Position numbers and translations under genes: made by a program
The notes under the pieces: model-generated
What the model saw: the letters and a program-made list of their open reading frames with translations, nothing else
Databases searched by the model: none
Told to the model about the DNA's origin: nothing
From: an uncultured Gluconobacter sp.
Lineage (GTDB): Bacteria > Pseudomonadota > Alphaproteobacteria > Acetobacterales > Acetobacteraceae
Direction: 5' to 3'
DNA: 35,194 bases
Assembly (NCBI GenBank): GCA_937880175.1
Contig: CALFLO010000120.1
Span: 1 to 35,194, forward strand
Shown here: positions 16,120 through 24,220 of the stretch, piece after piece
Numbering within the stretch: the first letter of the stretch is position 1
Layout: each line of letters starts with the position of its first letter

Positions 16120-17055
16120 TCAGTCCGCGTCGATCGGGGGGCCTGCTTTCTGCGCCAGCGGATGATGCGCCGCCACGGCCTGTCGGAGGCGTTCGGACAT
16201 GACCTGCGTATAGATCTGGGTCGTGGCGATATCCGCGTGTCCCAGCAGCATCTGAAGCGCCCGCAGGTCGGCCCCGTGCGCCAGAAGATGACTCGCGAAG
16301 GAATGTCGCAGGACATGCGGGCTGACGCGGTCGGGGTCCAGTCCGGCCTTCAGGGCACAGGCGAGCAGGATCTTGTCGAATCCCTGTCGCGTAAGATGTT
16401 TCTGCGGGTTGCGTCCCGGAAAAAGCCAAGGACTCCCGAGATCGCGATCGAAATGCACGAGTTGATCCGCAGCCTCCCGCGCATTCCGGGACAGAGGCAC
16501 CAGCCTCTCGCGGCCGCCCTTGCCACGAACCAGCAGCATCGGGCCACGGACATGCACGCAGGTTGCCGGAAGCGCCAGCAGTTCGGAAATGCGCAGACCG
16601 GTCGTGTAGAGCAGCTCCAGCGCGGCGCGGGAGACGATGTCCCGGCGTTCGTTCTCGTGACCGCGCGTGCCGGTTTCCAGCAGCAGGCGGATTTCGTCCT
16701 CGTCCAGTGGCCTGGGAAGGGAGGAGGTTATCCGGGGAGCCTGCTGGCGCTCGGTCGGATCGTCCTCACGCACCGACTCGAGCATGAGGAACCGATAGAA
16801 CTGGCGCAGGCAGGACAGGCGCCGGGCCGCCGTCCGGGCCGCCAGACCTGCACGGGACAGCTCCGCGAGATAGGACCGGACCTGCTCGCCCTGCGCTTCG
16901 GACAGGGACACCGGCGCGCAGTGGGACGCGAAATCGGCGAGGTCCGAAGCGTAGGCCTGACGGGTTTTCAGGGCGGCGCCGCGTTCAGCGGCGAGCATTT
17001 CCAGAAAAGCCTCGACATGCCGGCTGTCCCCCCGGGCCTCACCGGCGCGCGTCAT
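16120..17055 (-). CDS. xerD: Tyrosine recombinase XerD
   Basis: Site-specific recombinase that resolves chromosome dimers at dif together with XerC. The 311-aa protein has an N-terminal SAM-like core-binding domain (about 12-105) and a C-terminal catalytic domain. The full catalytic set is present: R155 (TTGLRISELL), K179 (RGKGGRERLVP), H247 and R250 (HVLRHSFASHLL), H273 (LGHADIATTQ) and nucleophile Y282 (IYTQV). The chromosomal housekeeping context, with no integrase-type att site or cargo, argues for XerD rather than an element integrase. The XerC/XerD distinction from sequence alone is moderately sure. Confidence 0.9.
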   Translation of the reverse strand: MTRAGEARGDSRHVEAFLEMLAAERGAALKTRQAYASDLADFASHCAPVSLSEAQGEQVRSYLAELSRAGLAARTAARRLSCLRQFYRFLMLESVREDDPTERQQAPRITSSLPRPLDEDEIRLLLETGTRGHENERRDIVSRAALELLYTTGLRISELLALPATCVHVRGPMLLVRGKGGRERLVPLSRNAREAADQLVHFDRDLGSPWLFPGRNPQKHLTRQGFDKILLACALKAGLDPDRVSPHVLRHSFASHLLAHGADLRALQMLLGHADIATTQIYTQVMSERLRQAVAAHHPLAQKAGPPIDAD

Positions 17056-17065
17056 GAAAAACGGA

Positions 17066-17458
17066 TCAGTGTGCGGGGGCCGGTGCGACGGGAGCAGCAG
17101 GCATCGGCTGGGCCGGAGCCGCCTTGGGCGCTGGCATCGTCGGCAGCGGGGTTGAAGGCGTCAGCACTGCTGCGGCGGGAGCGGCTGGCGCAGCAGCAGG
17201 GGCTGCCGCCGGAGCCTGCGGGGCAGCGGGAACCGGTCCCGACACGGGCACAGGCGGCATGGCGGGGAGAGCGGCCTGAGGCGCAGCGGAACTGGCGAAG
17301 GCCGCGCCCGAAAGGTCCTTGTGAACCATGGTCTGAGCAGGCGGCGTGGCGGTCATGCCCAGACGCAGAAATGCTCCACCAGCACCCAGAACGAGAAGGA
17401 TGGCGACAGCCCCGCCGATCATCGGCAGACGGAAAAGGGAACGATCAAGATTGGCCAT
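17066..17458 (-). CDS. Pro/Ala-rich single-pass membrane protein of unknown function
   Basis: A 130-aa protein with a basic N-terminus, one membrane segment (about residues 13-32, MIGGAVAILLVLGAGGAFL) and then an almost pure Ala/Pro tail from residue 50 on (for example PAAPQAPAAAPAAAPAAP). The tail should be an extended, disordered periplasmic stalk. No domain is recognised. It lies 10 bases upstream of xerD on the same strand and is divergent from aroKB. The low-complexity composition means homology searches will give false hits. Confidence 0.7.
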   Translation of the reverse strand: MANLDRSLFRLPMIGGAVAILLVLGAGGAFLRLGMTATPPAQTMVHKDLSGAAFASSAAPQAALPAMPPVPVSGPVPAAPQAPAAAPAAAPAAPAAAVLTPSTPLPTMPAPKAAPAQPMPAAPVAPAPAH

Positions 17459-17500
17459 GGAAAAAGGTCTCGAAGTGAGGGCAGGACGTGTCCCTTCTCC

Positions 17501-17506
17501 TATGAT
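17501..17506 (+). promoter_or_regulatory. Possible -10 element shared by divergent genes
   Basis: TATGAT lies within the small palindrome CCTATGATAGG (17499-17509), which also reads TATCAT on the minus strand. It falls in the 60-base gap between the Pro/Ala-rich gene and aroKB. No good -35 is visible for either direction. A start from it would leave a very short aroKB leader. Confidence 0.25.
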
Positions 17507-17518
17507 AGGTAGCAGGGC

Positions 17519-19210
17519 ATGTCACGCCTGCCTTTCCCCCTTTCAGCCAAGCCGGAACCCTTTTTCTCTTCCGATGGCCTACCGTCACGCACGGTTGTGC
17601 TCGTTGGAATGATGGGGGCTGGCAAAACCACGATCGGACGTCGTCTCGCCCAGATCTGCGGCCTGCCGTTCGTGGATGCCGATGTCGAGATCGAACGGGC
17701 GGCCGGCTGCTCGATTCCCGAAATCTTCGCCCGCCATGGCGAGGCATCATTCCGGGACGGCGAACGCCGCGTCATCCAGCGCCTCCTTGACGGTCCGCCC
17801 TGCATTCTCGCTACGGGTGGAGGCGCCTGGATGGATCCGCAGACGCGTCATCTGGTCCGCCGCCACGCGGTTTCGGTCTGGTTGCGCGCGCCCGTGCATG
17901 TTCTGGTCAAGCGGGTTGCGGGACGTGCAGGTCGGCCCCTTCTGGCGCAGGGACGCCCGGATGAGGTGCTGGAGCGGCTGGTCGGACTGCGTTACCCCGT
18001 CTACGCCGAGGCGGACATCATTATCGATTGTGGAGATGACACCGTGGAACAGGGCGTGCAGCGCGTACGGGAAGTCCTGGAAGAATATCGCAGGCCGGAG
18101 ACGGTTCATGTCACGCTCAGCCATCACAGTTATGATGTGCTGATCGGACCGGATCTGATTTCACGCGCTGGCGCCTGGCTTGCCCCGCATTTGCCCCAGA
18201 AGCGCGTGGTCGTCATTACAGACGAGATCGTGGCCGGGCTGCACCTGCCACGGCTTCTCGCGGCATTTGAGGAAACCGGCATCCGTGCGGATGTGATTTC
18301 GGTTCCCGGCGGTGAGGAAAGCAAGTCCCTCGCCTGCTACAGCGATGTCATGAACCGCCTTCTGTCCACAGGTATCGAACGCAAGACGACCATCGTGGCG
18401 CTGGGTGGCGGAGTCGTGGGCGATCTGGCCGGGTTTGTCGCGGCGACAGCCCTGCGTGGTCTGCCCTTCGTGCAGATCCCGACCACCCTTCTCTCACAGG
18501 TGGACAGCAGCGTTGGTGGCAAGACGGGCATCAACGCCGCCGCTGGCAAGAACCTGATCGGCGCGTTCCATCAGCCTGTCGCGGTTCTCGCGGACAGTTC
18601 CGCTCTGGCTACCCTGCCCCGACGCCAGCGCGTTGCCGGATATGCCGAGATCGTCAAATCCGGCCTCATCGCGGATCCGGAACTTTTCGCCTGGTGTGAA
18701 ACGTATGGGCGCGATGTTCTGGACGGCGACCCAGCGGCAATGGCGGAAGCAGTCCGGCGCGCCTGCGCTTTCAAGGCGGCTGTCGTGGCGGCTGACGAAA
18801 AGGAACAGGCGTCCGTGGGCGGGCGGGCACTGCTCAATCTGGGGCACACGTTCGGACACGCTCTGGAAGCAGAACTGGGATATGACGGACGCCTCCTGCA
18901 TGGTGAAGGCGTTTCGATCGGAATTCATCTGGCCATGTCGCTGTCGGTGGAACTTGGCTATGCGCCGGTCGAGGACCTGCATCGACTGGACCGTCACCTG
19001 CGATATCTGGGTATGCCGGTGAGCTTTGACTGGTTCCGGGACTCGTTCTCCGCCGACATACTTCTGCGTCACATGACTCGGGACAAGAAAATGCAGGACG
19101 GGAAAGTTGCGTTCGTCCTGTTGCGTGGGATCGGCAAGGCCTTCACGACCCGTGAAATTCCCTCAGAAACAGTGCGTAATCTGCTGATCCGCGAAGGCTG
19201 CCGTCCGTGA
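17519..19210 (+). CDS. aroKB: Fused shikimate kinase / 3-dehydroquinate synthase
   Basis: One 563-aa protein carrying two shikimate-pathway enzymes. Residues about 24-190 are AroK, with Walker A GMMGAGKTTIGRRLA (30-44), DADVEIE and the ATGGGAW loop. Residues about 196-563 are AroB, with GGGVVGDLAGFVAAT, GGKTGINAAAGKNLIG and zinc ligands E377 (GYAEIVKSG), H443 (GHTFGH) and H461 (LHGEG). AroB makes 3-dehydroquinate and AroK phosphorylates shikimate; these steps are not consecutive. The genes are usually adjacent but separate (aroK-aroB) in proteobacteria. The reading frame is continuous through the junction near residue 192, so this is a real fusion. Confidence 0.95.
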   Translation: MSRLPFPLSAKPEPFFSSDGLPSRTVVLVGMMGAGKTTIGRRLAQICGLPFVDADVEIERAAGCSIPEIFARHGEASFRDGERRVIQRLLDGPPCILATGGGAWMDPQTRHLVRRHAVSVWLRAPVHVLVKRVAGRAGRPLLAQGRPDEVLERLVGLRYPVYAEADIIIDCGDDTVEQGVQRVREVLEEYRRPETVHVTLSHHSYDVLIGPDLISRAGAWLAPHLPQKRVVVITDEIVAGLHLPRLLAAFEETGIRADVISVPGGEESKSLACYSDVMNRLLSTGIERKTTIVALGGGVVGDLAGFVAATALRGLPFVQIPTTLLSQVDSSVGGKTGINAAAGKNLIGAFHQPVAVLADSSALATLPRRQRVAGYAEIVKSGLIADPELFAWCETYGRDVLDGDPAAMAEAVRRACAFKAAVVAADEKEQASVGGRALLNLGHTFGHALEAELGYDGRLLHGEGVSIGIHLAMSLSVELGYAPVEDLHRLDRHLRYLGMPVSFDWFRDSFSADILLRHMTRDKKMQDGKVAFVLLRGIGKAFTTREIPSETVRNLLIREGCRP

Positions 19211-19419
19211 AGAATGTTAAAGTTACGTCATACGGCTGCTAAATGACTGTTTTGCTTCCATTTTTGCATAGCTGCTTTCTGCATGAGGCTCTGGCTTCTG
19301 ATGGAACCATGAGCTAAGGCAGCGTAGACGCGAGGCGTAGTTCGTGAAGCGGGCGAAATGGACTGTGGCTTTTATGTCACTCCCCTACCCCGAGTAGAGC
19401 CTGAAGACCCTGACTGGCT

Positions 19420-19448
19420 TTGTCGCGGGGAACTCTGAGTTCTATATG
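19420..19448 (+). promoter_or_regulatory. Candidate promoter of the OmpA-type gene
   Basis: TTGTCG (19420-19425) and TATATG (19443-19448) are spaced by 17 bases, a good sigma70-type match. Transcription would begin near 19455, giving a leader of roughly 70 bases. Confidence 0.45.
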
Positions 19449-19469
19449 CGCTTATGCATCGCGCTGGGT

Positions 19470-19495
19470 CCGTTGGTGAAAGCATTTTCCAACGG
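19470..19495 (+). promoter_or_regulatory. 5' leader hairpin of the OmpA-type mRNA
   Basis: CCGTTGG pairs with CCAACGG around a 12-base A/T-rich loop, about 30 bases before the start codon. Stem-loops in ompA leaders stabilise the mRNA in enterobacteria; a similar role here is inference. Confidence 0.5.
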
Positions 19496-19526
19496 CTCGA
19501 ACGTTAGTCACTAAGAGGACGAAAAC

Positions 19527-20654
19527 ATGCGTCTCCGCACGGCACTCCTTGCCATGACGTCGATGGTCGCCGCACCGTCGCTTGCCATGGCCAGCACGAT
19601 CACCGGCCCCTATGTCAACATCGGCGGTGGTTACAACCTGGTCCAGAACCAGCACGCCCACTTCTCCCCGTCCGCTCCGGGCGCCAATGACGGCGTCAGC
19701 GCCCAGTACCGTCACCATGACGGTTTCACGGGCTTCGGTTCGTTCGGCTGGGGCTTCGGCAACGGCCTGCGCCTTGAAGTCGAAGGCGTGTACAACTACT
19801 CCCAGATCAACCACCTCGGCCACACGGCGAGCCCGGGTTCCACCCGTGGTTCCGATCAGGCCTATGGCGGTCTTGTCAACGTTCTGTATGACATCGATCT
19901 GGCAAACTTTGGCCTGAACGTTCCTGTCACGCCGTTCGTTGGTGTTGGTGCAGGTTACCTCTGGCAGCACTACAACCCGACCGATACGCACTTCAACAAC
20001 GGTGCAGTCGGCCGCCTGGGTGGCACGCAGGGCAGCTTCGCCTATCAGGGCATCGTCGGTGCAGCTTACGACATCCCGAATGTTCCGGGCCTGGCTGTCA
20101 CGACGGAATACCGCTTCATTGGCCAGACCTTTGCTGACGGCCCTTACAGCGGCACGTATTACGGCAAGGCCGGTCGTCGCACGGGTAACGTGAACTTCGA
20201 CCAGCGCTTCTCGCACCAGTTCATCCTGGGCCTGCGCTATGCCTTCGACACGGCTCCGCCGCCGCCGCCGCCGGCTCCGGTCATCGTTCCGCCGGCTCCG
20301 ACCCCGGCTCGCACGTATCTCGTGTTCTTCGACTGGGACAAGTCTGACCTGACGGGCCGCGCCCGTGAGATCGTTGCCCAGGCAGCCCAGGCTTCCACGC
20401 ACGTCCAGACGACGCGTATCGAAGTCAACGGCTACACGGATAACTCTGCTGCTCACCCGGGTCCCCGCGGCGAGAAGTACAACCTGGGTCTGTCCAACCG
20501 TCGCGCTTCCAGCGTGAAGGCTGAGCTGATCCGTGACGGTGTCCCGGCTGCCGCCATCGACATCCACGGCTATGGCGAGTCCAAGCCGCTGGTTCCGACC
20601 GGCCCGAACACCCGCGAGCCGCAGAACCGTCGCGTCGAGATCATCCTGAAGTAA
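19527..20654 (+). CDS. OmpA-type outer-membrane protein
   Basis: A 375-aa envelope protein. Residues 1-22 are a signal peptide (MRLRTALLAMTSMVAAPSLAMA). About 26-240 form a beta-barrel with Gly/aromatic strands (GPYVNIGGGYNLV near the start, HQFILGLRYAF at the end). A Pro-rich hinge with six consecutive prolines starts at residue 244. About 265-375 are an OmpA C-terminal peptidoglycan-binding domain, with GYTDNSAAHPGPRG, LSNRRASSVK and EPQNRRVEI. It anchors the outer membrane to the cell wall and may act as a small porin. Codon use appears strongly biased (C-ending codons), consistent with high expression. A terminator follows 43 bases after the stop. Confidence 0.93.
   Translation: MRLRTALLAMTSMVAAPSLAMASTITGPYVNIGGGYNLVQNQHAHFSPSAPGANDGVSAQYRHHDGFTGFGSFGWGFGNGLRLEVEGVYNYSQINHLGHTASPGSTRGSDQAYGGLVNVLYDIDLANFGLNVPVTPFVGVGAGYLWQHYNPTDTHFNNGAVGRLGGTQGSFAYQGIVGAAYDIPNVPGLAVTTEYRFIGQTFADGPYSGTYYGKAGRRTGNVNFDQRFSHQFILGLRYAFDTAPPPPPPAPVIVPPAPTPARTYLVFFDWDKSDLTGRAREIVAQAAQASTHVQTTRIEVNGYTDNSAAHPGPRGEKYNLGLSNRRASSVKAELIRDGVPAAAIDIHGYGESKPLVPTGPNTREPQNRRVEIILK
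20256..20273 (+). repeat. (CCG)6 microsatellite encoding the OmpA hinge
   Basis: Six in-frame CCG triplets encode Pro244-Pro249. Slippage would change hinge length without a frameshift. Six prolines in a row would also be expected to need EF-P for translation. Confidence 0.8.
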
Positions 20655-20697
20655 TTCAGACATGATCTGACGCCGGGTCTTCGACTTCGGCTTTGAG

Positions 20698-20729
20698 AAA
20701 GGCGTCCTTCGGGGCGCCTTTTTCTTTTT
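20698..20729 (+). terminator. Terminator of the OmpA-type gene
   Basis: AAAGGCGTCC, loop TTCG, GGGCGCCTTT (one T-G pair), then a T-rich tail to 20729. A stable UUCG tetraloop tops the stem. The next gene's first ATG begins at 20730, directly after the T-run. Confidence 0.9.
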
Positions 20730-21380
20730 ATGGGACCCGGTGTAGAAACTCTCCCTGCGAGGCCCGTTTCAGACGCGGCAGAGCCTTTTCATTCCGACTT
20801 CCCGGAGAAACGTTTCTTGCGACGCAGCCGTATTTTCTATCCACGCAGCCGCCCGGAAATCATCAGCCAGTTCCTGCGTTTCGGAACCGTTGGTGCTCTG
20901 GGTTTTCTGGTGGACTGGGGGACGGTTTCGCTCTTGCGCCAGCCGATCGGGCTGGTTGCCGCAACACTGGCCGCCTATTTCGTCGCAGCAACCGGGAACT
21001 GGTGCCTCAACCGCTTCTGGACGTTCCGGCTGTCCGCCGCCGAAAACCAGCATATGGTGCTCCAATGGCTGCGCTTCCTGCTCGCTAACGGATTTGGTTT
21101 CCTCCTTAACCGCGGCATGGTTTTTCTGCTTTACGCCATGGTTCCGCTGACTTTGCATTATCCGGAACTCGCTCTTGCCGCAGGCGCATTGTGCGGAATG
21201 GTCGCCAATTTCAATCTTTCGCGGCGCCTCGTCTTCCGGGCACAGACGCCCGAGACCCCTCTTGAACTGGTCCAGATGGCGGTCGAGATCCCGGCTGCCG
21301 GACTGACCGCGCCAGACCCCGAACCGGACCTGTCAGGTCTGACCGAGGACAGGCCCGGACCGCATGGCCGCAATGACTGA
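20730..21380 (+). CDS. GtrA-family membrane protein
   Basis: A protein of up to 216 aa with four membrane segments typical of GtrA. These are FLRFGTVGALGFLVD, VAATLAAYFVAATGNWCLNR, FLLANGFGFLLNRGMVFLLY and ALAAGALCGMVANFNLSRRLVF. NR-FWTF and the FNLSRRLVF ending are family signatures. GtrA proteins are thought to flip undecaprenyl-linked sugars for cell-surface glycosylation; no glycosyltransferase is adjacent. The start is uncertain. The ATG at 20730 sits at the end of the OmpA terminator without a ribosome site. A TTG at 20817 has GGAG 9 bases upstream and would give a normal short N-terminus. The last 40 residues are a Pro/Asp-rich cytoplasmic tail. Confidence 0.85.
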   Translation: MGPGVETLPARPVSDAAEPFHSDFPEKRFLRRSRIFYPRSRPEIISQFLRFGTVGALGFLVDWGTVSLLRQPIGLVAATLAAYFVAATGNWCLNRFWTFRLSAAENQHMVLQWLRFLLANGFGFLLNRGMVFLLYAMVPLTLHYPELALAAGALCGMVANFNLSRRLVFRAQTPETPLELVQMAVEIPAAGLTAPDPEPDLSGLTEDRPGPHGRND

Positions 21381-21413
21381 GGGCTGCATTTCCAAGGCGG
21401 CCACAATAGTTTA

Positions 21414-21440
21414 AGGACAGGCAGAATATTTCCCTGTCCT
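21414..21440 (+). promoter_or_regulatory. Inverted repeat in the alaS leader
   Basis: AGGACAGG and CCTGTCCT flank 11 A/T-rich bases containing GAATATTT, ending 23 bases before the alaS ATG. E. coli AlaRS represses its own gene by binding a palindrome at the start site; this could be a comparable operator or an mRNA hairpin. Confidence 0.5.
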
Positions 21441-21463
21441 CCCGGAACTGACACTCCCTCATC

Positions 21464-24103
21464 ATGACCAGCACCAACGATATCAGATCGGCCTTCCTCG
21501 AATACTTCGGTTCGCAGGGCCACCGCATCGTTCCCTCGGCATCCCTGGTGCCCCAGAACGACCCGACACTGCTGTTCACCAATGCTGGCATGGTGCCGTT
21601 CAAGAACGTCTTCACCGGTCAGGAAACGCGTCCCTATTCCCGCGCCACCACGGCGCAGAAGGTCGTGCGCGCGGGCGGCAAGCACAACGATCTCGACAAC
21701 GTCGGCTACACGGCGCGCCATCACACGTTCTTTGAAATGATGGGGAATTTCAGCTTTGGCGATTACTTCAAGCCTGAAGCCATCGAATTCGCCTGGACGC
21801 TGCTGACGCGCGATTTCGGTCTTCCGAAGGACAAGCTGCTCGCCACTGTCTATGCAGAAGACGAAGACGCCGCAGACCTGTGGAAGAAAATCGCCGGCCT
21901 GTCCGATGACCGGATCATCCGCATCGGCACGTCCGACAATTTCTGGCGCATGGGTGATACCGGGCCGTGCGGGCCGTGTTCCGAGATCTTTTTCGATCAT
22001 GGCGACAGCGTTTTCGGCGGACCGCCGGGAAGCCCGGACGAGGACGGCGACCGTTTCGTCGAGATCTGGAACCTCGTGTTCATGCAGTTCCTCGACCAGC
22101 CGGATGGCTCGCGCGATGCCCTTCCCCGCCCGTCGATCGATACCGGCATGGGGCTGGAGCGTTTTGCCGCGATCATGCAAGGCAAGCGCGACAACTACGA
22201 CACCGACACGATGCGCGCGCTGATTGAAGCCTCGGCTGACGTCATGCATCAGGATGCGGACGGTCCGTTCAAGTCCAGCCACCGTGTCGTGGCCGATCAC
22301 CTGCGTTCCACCGCGTTCCTGATCGCTGATGGTGTGCTGCCCTCCAAGGAAGGTCGCGGGTATGTGCTGCGCCGCATCATGCGCCGCGCCATGCGCCACC
22401 TTCACATGATGGGCGCGAAGGACCCCGTGTTCTATCGCCTGCTTCCGGCGCTGATCCAGCAAATGGGCGCTGCCTACCCGGAACTCGTCCAGCATCAGGC
22501 CCTGATCGCACAGACGATGAAGGGCGAGGAAGAGCGCTTTACCGCCCTCCTGGAGCGTGGTCTGACCCTGCTGTCCGACGAAGTGGAGCGTCTGGGCGAC
22601 AAGGAAGCCCTTCCGGGCGATGTGGCGTTCAAGCTCTATGACACGTTCGGCTTCCCGCTGGATCTGACGCAGGATGCACTGCGTGAACAGGGACGTGGCG
22701 TTGATGAAGCCGGTTTCGAAACCGCTATGGCCGAGCAGCGCAAGCGTGCGCGCGCGGCCTGGGTCGGATCGGGCGATACGGCTGCCGAAACGGTCTGGTT
22801 CGATGCACGGGACAAGCATGGCCCGAGCGAGTTTCTGGGCTATGTTTCGGAAAAGGCCGATGCGGAAGTGCAGGGTATTTTCCGTGGCAATGACGAACTG
22901 GCTTCGGCGCCTGCGGGGGACGACACCGTTGCGATCCTGCTGAACCAGACGCCGTTCTATGGCGAAAGTGGCGGTCAGGTTGGCGACCACGGAACGCTGA
23001 CGGCTCCGGGCGTGCGCGTCGAGATTACTGACACGCAGAAGCGTAATGGCGACCTGATCGTGCATTACGGCAAGGTTGTCGATGGTACGCTCAAACCGGG
23101 CATGGCAGTTCATGCCGAAATCGACCATGCGCGTCGCACGGCCGTTCGCGGTCATCATTCCGCAACGCATCTTCTGCATGAAGCGCTGCGTCGTCAGATC
23201 GGAACGCATGTTGCGCAGAAGGGCAGCCTGAACGCCCCGGAGCGTCTGCGCTTCGACATCAGCCAGCCGCGCCCGCTGACGGATGAGGAACTGGCGGCGG
23301 TCGAGGCCGAGGTCAATGCCCGCATCCGGGAGAACGCACCGGTCGAGACGCGTCTGATGACGCAGGATGAGGCCGTGGCGGAAGGCGCCATGGCTCTGTT
23401 TGGCGAGAAATATGGCGATGAGGTCCGCGTGGTCTCGATGGGCAAGGGCGACGACGATCGCACGGCCTATTCCATTGAGCTGTGCGGTGGCACGCATGTG
23501 GGCCGCGTCGGCGAGATCGGACCGTTCCGGATCGTGTCGGAAAGTGGCGTCTCGGCAGGCGTGCGCCGTATCGAGGCCGTCTGTGGCCTTGCTGCGGAAT
23601 CGCTGGCACTGGAAACCGAGAGCCGTCTGAAGCAGATAGCGGACCTGCTCAAGGTTCCCGTCACGGATGCGGCCTCCCGCGTGGCCGCTCTTCTGGAAGA
23701 GCGCAAATCCCTGACGTCGCAGGTTTCGGACCTTCAGCGCAAGCTGGCGACCGGCGAAGGCACCAGTGCGACGGAGAGCATCAACGGCATCACGCTTTCA
23801 GCGCGTGATCTGGGCGATGTCAGCCCGAAGGAACTCAAGGGTCTGGCGGAGAGCATTTCCCAGCAGATCGGCTCTGGTGTCGTGGCGCTCATGTCCAATG
23901 CCGATGGCCGTGGCAGCATCGTGATTGCCGTCACGAAGGATCTGACGGACCGTCTGGATGCCGTGAAACTGGTCCGCGAGGCGTCGGCCCTGATGGGCGG
24001 AAAAGGTGGCGGCGGACGGCCGGACATGGCACAGGCCGGTGGCCCGAATGCGGATTCGGACGCAGTGTTTGCAATGCTGCGCACGACATTGGCAACTGCA
24101 TAA
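21464..24103 (+). CDS. alaS: Alanyl-tRNA synthetase
   Basis: Charges tRNA-Ala and edits mischarged Ser/Gly. At 879 aa it has the full bacterial layout. The class II catalytic domain (1 to about 250) contains FTNAGMVPFKNVFTG, the ARHHTFFEMMGNFSFGDYF motif 2 region and GMGLERFA (motif 3). A tRNA-recognition domain follows. The editing domain has HHSATHLLHEAL and CGGTHVGRVGEIG, both zinc/editing motifs. A coiled linker (about 735-760) and a C-Ala domain with GGKGGGGRPDMAQAGG complete it. In many alphaproteobacteria alaS follows recA; here it follows gtrA instead. A palindrome precedes it. Confidence 0.98.
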   Translation: MTSTNDIRSAFLEYFGSQGHRIVPSASLVPQNDPTLLFTNAGMVPFKNVFTGQETRPYSRATTAQKVVRAGGKHNDLDNVGYTARHHTFFEMMGNFSFGDYFKPEAIEFAWTLLTRDFGLPKDKLLATVYAEDEDAADLWKKIAGLSDDRIIRIGTSDNFWRMGDTGPCGPCSEIFFDHGDSVFGGPPGSPDEDGDRFVEIWNLVFMQFLDQPDGSRDALPRPSIDTGMGLERFAAIMQGKRDNYDTDTMRALIEASADVMHQDADGPFKSSHRVVADHLRSTAFLIADGVLPSKEGRGYVLRRIMRRAMRHLHMMGAKDPVFYRLLPALIQQMGAAYPELVQHQALIAQTMKGEEERFTALLERGLTLLSDEVERLGDKEALPGDVAFKLYDTFGFPLDLTQDALREQGRGVDEAGFETAMAEQRKRARAAWVGSGDTAAETVWFDARDKHGPSEFLGYVSEKADAEVQGIFRGNDELASAPAGDDTVAILLNQTPFYGESGGQVGDHGTLTAPGVRVEITDTQKRNGDLIVHYGKVVDGTLKPGMAVHAEIDHARRTAVRGHHSATHLLHEALRRQIGTHVAQKGSLNAPERLRFDISQPRPLTDEELAAVEAEVNARIRENAPVETRLMTQDEAVAEGAMALFGEKYGDEVRVVSMGKGDDDRTAYSIELCGGTHVGRVGEIGPFRIVSESGVSAGVRRIEAVCGLAAESLALETESRLKQIADLLKVPVTDAASRVAALLEERKSLTSQVSDLQRKLATGEGTSATESINGITLSARDLGDVSPKELKGLAESISQQIGSGVVALMSNADGRGSIVIAVTKDLTDRLDAVKLVREASALMGGKGGGGRPDMAQAGGPNADSDAVFAMLRTTLATA

Positions 24104-24120
24104 GAAAACACGTCATGGTA

Positions 24121-24181
24121 TGTCAGGGTGGTGACAAAGCATGGGTTGACCGGAATCATGCTTTACCTGTCCTGACAAAGC
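24121..24181 (+). promoter_or_regulatory. Nested inverted and direct repeats upstream of the carbonic anhydrase
   Basis: TGTCAGG (24121-24127) pairs with CCTGACA (24171-24177), enclosing AAAGCATG (24136-24143) with CATGCTTT (24157-24164). TGTCA-N6-TGACA (24121-24136) is a second palindrome. TGACAAAGC occurs twice (24132-24140, 24173-24181). No T-run follows, so a simple alaS terminator is unlikely. Operator sites or a leader structure are more likely. Confidence 0.5.
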
Positions 24182-24208
24182 CTTCTAACTGCCCGGTAGT
24201 TCAAGATG

Positions 24209-24214
24209 AAGGAG
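24209..24214 (+). promoter_or_regulatory. Ribosome binding site deciding the carbonic anhydrase start
   Basis: AAGGAG lies 6 bases before the ATG at 24221. The in-frame ATG at 24206 is immediately upstream of this site and would translate it as MKENT, so 24221 is preferred. Confidence 0.65.
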
Positions 24215-24220
24215 AACACC

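Larger units (their letters stand above)
19211..19526 (+). promoter_or_regulatory. Long upstream region of the OmpA-type gene
   Basis: This 316-base gap has no gene. No T-run hairpin closes aroKB. A promoter-like pair (19420-19448) and a leader hairpin (19470-19495) lie in its last third. AGAGGA, about 7 bases before the ATG at 19527, is the ribosome site. The first 200 bases show no clear signal. Confidence 0.6.

Noticed and set aside
16120..17055. Tyrosine recombinase as sign of a mobile element
   Set aside because: Housekeeping neighbours, no flanking repeats, no tRNA target and no cargo; it fits chromosomal XerD.
19452..20663. 403-codon open frame antisense to the OmpA gene
   Set aside because: It is produced by the strong codon bias of the OmpA gene, and the translation is Arg/Val/Ala-rich without domains.
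21158..23497. Very long open frame (779 codons) antisense to alaS
   Set aside because: It mirrors the codon bias of alaS, which is certain from its motifs. Its translation shows no domain.
24121..24136. TGT-N10-ACA as a NifA binding site
   Set aside because: The pattern is short and there are no nitrogen-fixation genes or a sigma54 -24/-12 promoter nearby. It was kept only as a generic palindrome.
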